Assembly (NCBI GenBank): GCA_002469975.1
Contig: DKMG01000007.1
Location: forward strand, 1-32,732
Reading direction: 5' to 3'
Length of the DNA: 32,732 nt
DNA from: Proteobacteria bacterium UBA7420
Lineage (GTDB): Bacteria; Pseudomonadota; Gammaproteobacteria; Magnimaribacterales; D2472
The notes under the pieces are model-generated. The model did no database searches, had not been told where the DNA came from, and worked only from the letters and a program-made list of their open reading frames with translations. The stretch's first letter is position 1. Each line of letters opens with the position of its first letter. The position numbers were made by a program, and so were the translations under genes. Below are positions 31,153 through 32,732 of the stretch, one piece after another.

Positions 31153-31406
31153 TGTAAAGTGACGGGTTTTTTGCGCAAACTTTGTTTGTGGCTATCAAAA
31201 AAATCATCGAAATCTATCGCATTGCCACTCACGCTCTCTATTCCAGCGCGTATCATTTCTTTTGCTACAGATAGCTCCTCGCCATTTAAAAACTCCTTAG
31301 ACTCTCCAGAAAATTCAATTTTTACAATTGGGTGCTCATGGTCATCTGATCGCCTTAGCACAATAGTGCCATCTGGTAGCTGTGTTAATTCTAAATAATT
31401 TGACAT
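31149..31406 (-). CDS. small conserved-looking protein of unknown function
   Basis: An 85-residue, acidic, soluble protein (SNYLELTQLPDGTIVLRRSD..., then EHPIVKIEFSGESKEFLNGE). It reads as a short beta-rich N-terminal half followed by a helix (LSVAKEMIRAGIES) and a charged tail. No named domain, Cys motif or membrane segment is recognised. An AGGGAA-like Shine-Dalgarno stands upstream of ATG 31406. It lies between topA (97 nt upstream) and lexA (convergent, 4-nt overlap). Similar small proteins near lexA/topA in other gammaproteobacteria come to mind, but I cannot name the family. Confidence 0.7.
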   Translation of the reverse strand: MSNYLELTQLPDGTIVLRRSDDHEHPIVKIEFSGESKEFLNGEELSVAKEMIRAGIESVSGNAIDFDDFFDSHKQSLRKKPVTLH

Positions 31407-31503
31407 AGATATATTCCCTAAACTGTAACACTCTTCAAAATGATAGTGAAGACCTTGCTCTAGTGACTTATATGGGAATAAACTGAACTAATTCAAGTAA
31501 TAG
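31407..31503. other. intergenic gap between topA and the small gene
   Basis: 97 nt without an open frame of note. A weak inverted repeat CTTCA/TGAAG with a 9-nt loop occurs near 31434-31453, but no T-run follows it on either strand. It may carry the promoter of the 85-residue gene; no convincing -35/-10 pair could be fixed by eye. Confidence 0.4.
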
Positions 31504-32732
31504 CTACTTAGAAACCTCAACCCATTTTGTACCATTATGAGTCGCCGTATTGCCAGTTTTTTTGCCATCTTTTTCAGATGCAAGGTAATGAGTATCCTCT
31601 ACTTTGTTATAGCGAATGATGTAAGGGTTCCCTTCAGAATCTTTTTTTGATGCTTCTAGAAGATGTAAGTGCTTCATTGGGTCCTCTAGATACTTGCAAG
31701 CGTCTATCAGGCTATCTTTGGATACAGCAGAAAGGAATTCTTCAGCAGTTGGTGCTCGCGTTTCGCGATTCTTAGGATATTTACTTGCAGCTAAAAATAA
31801 GCCTTTCATGCTATCTCTAAGCAAGTAAAAGTCTTCGAACTTCGTGCAGGGTATATCAGTGGTAATAGGCTCCATGACTATTGGCTTTGGCTCACCGTTA
31901 CGTTGTAACGCTCTGGTAGTACCGCAGTTATCATTCATGCAGCCAAAGTACTTGCCAAACCTACCTGTCTTTAATTGCATCTCTGAACCACATTTGTGGC
32001 AAGAAAGAGTGGGGCCATCATAGCCTTTGATCTTAAACGCACCCTCCTCAACCTCAAACCCAGCACAGTCGGGATTATTTGAGCACACATGAAGTTTATG
32101 ATTTTCATCAAGCAGATAATTATCCATGCTTAGGTCGCATGTTGCGCACCTTCGCTTGGTCACTAGGTGTTGGGCTTCTTCTTGATCATCGATGCTTACA
32201 GCTTCGTCACCAGATATTAAATTGAGTGTTTTTTTGCATTGCTCATCATCGGGGAGGCTGTAACCTGCACAACCTAAGAAAACTCCATTGCTTGCATTCC
32301 GAATCGTTAATTTATTCTTTTTGCAATCAGGGCAATTGATATTTGTAAGAGTGGGTAAATTGGGCGCCATGCCGGTCTCTTCATCCATAGCGTTCAATAA
32401 GTCATCTTTAAATGCTGAATAATAGGAATCAAGAACTTCTTTCCAATTTAATTCTCCATTAGCAACACGATCTAGCTGATTTTCAAAATTAGCTGTAAAA
32501 CTGTAATCCATAATATCGTCAAATGAACTAACCAACCTATCCGAGACTATCATTCCAATTTTCTTAACAAAAAAGCGTCTGTTTTCAACCTCAACATAAC
32601 CTCGATCTTGAATCGTGGAGATAATATTTGCATATGTTGAAGGCCTGCCAATTCCTTTCTTTTCAAGCTCTTTAACCAGAGCAGCTTCTGAAAAACGCGC
32701 AGGTGGTTTGGTGTATTTTTGTTTGTTGTCCA
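31504..32732 (-). CDS. topA: DNA topoisomerase I, C-terminal part; 5' end outside the window
   Basis: Relaxes negative supercoils by single-strand passage. The window holds about the last 409 codons. The frame is open to the right edge, with DNKQKYTKPPARFSEAALVK and GIGRPSTYANIISTIQDRGY there, so the Met at 32553 is internal. The catalytic Tyr lies off the window. The C-terminal zinc-ribbon repeats are present: CPDC...CAGY...C, then CATC...C...C and CHKCGSEMQLKTGRFGKYFGC. A Topo-C-like tail follows (FLAASKYPKNRETRAP; SEKDGKKTGN). It is the gammaproteobacterial type, and its nearness to lexA is also seen in Pseudomonas. Confidence 0.97.
   Translation of the reverse strand, partial: DNKQKYTKPPARFSEAALVKELEKKGIGRPSTYANIISTIQDRGYVEVENRRFFVKKIGMIVSDRLVSSFDDIMDYSFTANFENQLDRVANGELNWKEVLDSYYSAFKDDLLNAMDEETGMAPNLPTLTNINCPDCKKNKLTIRNASNGVFLGCAGYSLPDDEQCKKTLNLISGDEAVSIDDQEEAQHLVTKRRCATCDLSMDNYLLDENHKLHVCSNNPDCAGFEVEEGAFKIKGYDGPTLSCHKCGSEMQLKTGRFGKYFGCMNDNCGTTRALQRNGEPKPIVMEPITTDIPCTKFEDFYLLRDSMKGLFLAASKYPKNRETRAPTAEEFLSAVSKDSLIDACKYLEDPMKHLHLLEASKKDSEGNPYIIRYNKVEDTHYLASEKDGKKTGNTATHNGTKWVEVSK

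Noticed and set aside
31434..31453. Inverted repeat CTTCA/TGAAG as the topA terminator
   Set aside because: The stem is 5 bp and no T-run follows on the minus strand.
1..32732. CRISPR array, insertion sequence, prophage or toxin-antitoxin pair
   Set aside because: No regularly spaced repeats, transposase, phage structural genes or paired small genes with such motifs were found on reading both strands.

Overview
The window is a compact, AT-rich bacterial chromosome segment. Gene content and order point to a gammaproteobacterium: cysS-ppiB-lpxH; the block leuC-leuD-leuB-asd-fimV-truA-trpF...accD-dedD-cvpA-purF; AcnB-type aconitase; LexA boxes of the CTGT-N8-ACAG type; and lexA close to topA. 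Tight packing, many 4-nt overlaps and short intergenic gaps suggest a streamlined, perhaps marine, lineage. The exact clade cannot be fixed from this sequence alone.

Layout. 1-52 is the 3' end of tRNA-Asn(GUU). 177-1040 is a classical SDR oxidoreductase, convergent with cysS (to 2416). Divergent from cysS lies ppiB-lpxH, then a LexA-controlled umuD-umuC operon (3873-5572). A small DUF1289 Cys-rich protein (5555-5998, minus) is divergent from acnB (6103-8682). From 22758 down to 8679 one unbroken minus-strand run of 15 genes has gaps of 35 nt or less: SDR - aroC - leuC - leuD - leuB - asd - fimV-like - truA - trpF - trpB - trpA - accD - SPOR/dedD - cvpA - purF. It joins chorismate, leucine, lysine/threonine/methionine (asd), tryptophan, fatty-acid and purine synthesis to a tRNA pseudouridine synthase and envelope proteins. 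A plus-strand penicillin-acylase-family lipoprotein (22796-24799) follows. A second minus-strand run comes next: 5'-nucleotidase - thrH - queH - prpB - prpC - prpD (30466 to 24796), covering nucleotide salvage, a HAD phosphatase, queuosine synthesis and the methylcitrate cycle. lexA (30535-31152) is divergent from this run. A small unknown protein and the 3' part of topA, running off the right edge, close the window.

How it works together. The window holds two linked SOS elements: lexA itself and a LexA-boxed umuDC translesion polymerase operon. Both operators abut the start codon with no visible Shine-Dalgarno, which suggests leaderless or near-leaderless mRNAs. PrpB/PrpC/PrpD give most of a methylcitrate cycle for propionyl-CoA, and AcnB could supply the remaining hydration step.

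I found no mobile element, CRISPR array, phage gene or clear novel multi-gene system. The most interesting points are small: a ppiB gene with a membrane-anchored upstream start and a strongly ribosome-bound internal start; operators overlapping translation starts; Asp-to-Glu changes at key acids in both TrpA and TrpF; an SDR without its catalytic Tyr; a UmuD with Val at the cleavage site; and tail-to-tail gene pairs that share stop codons.
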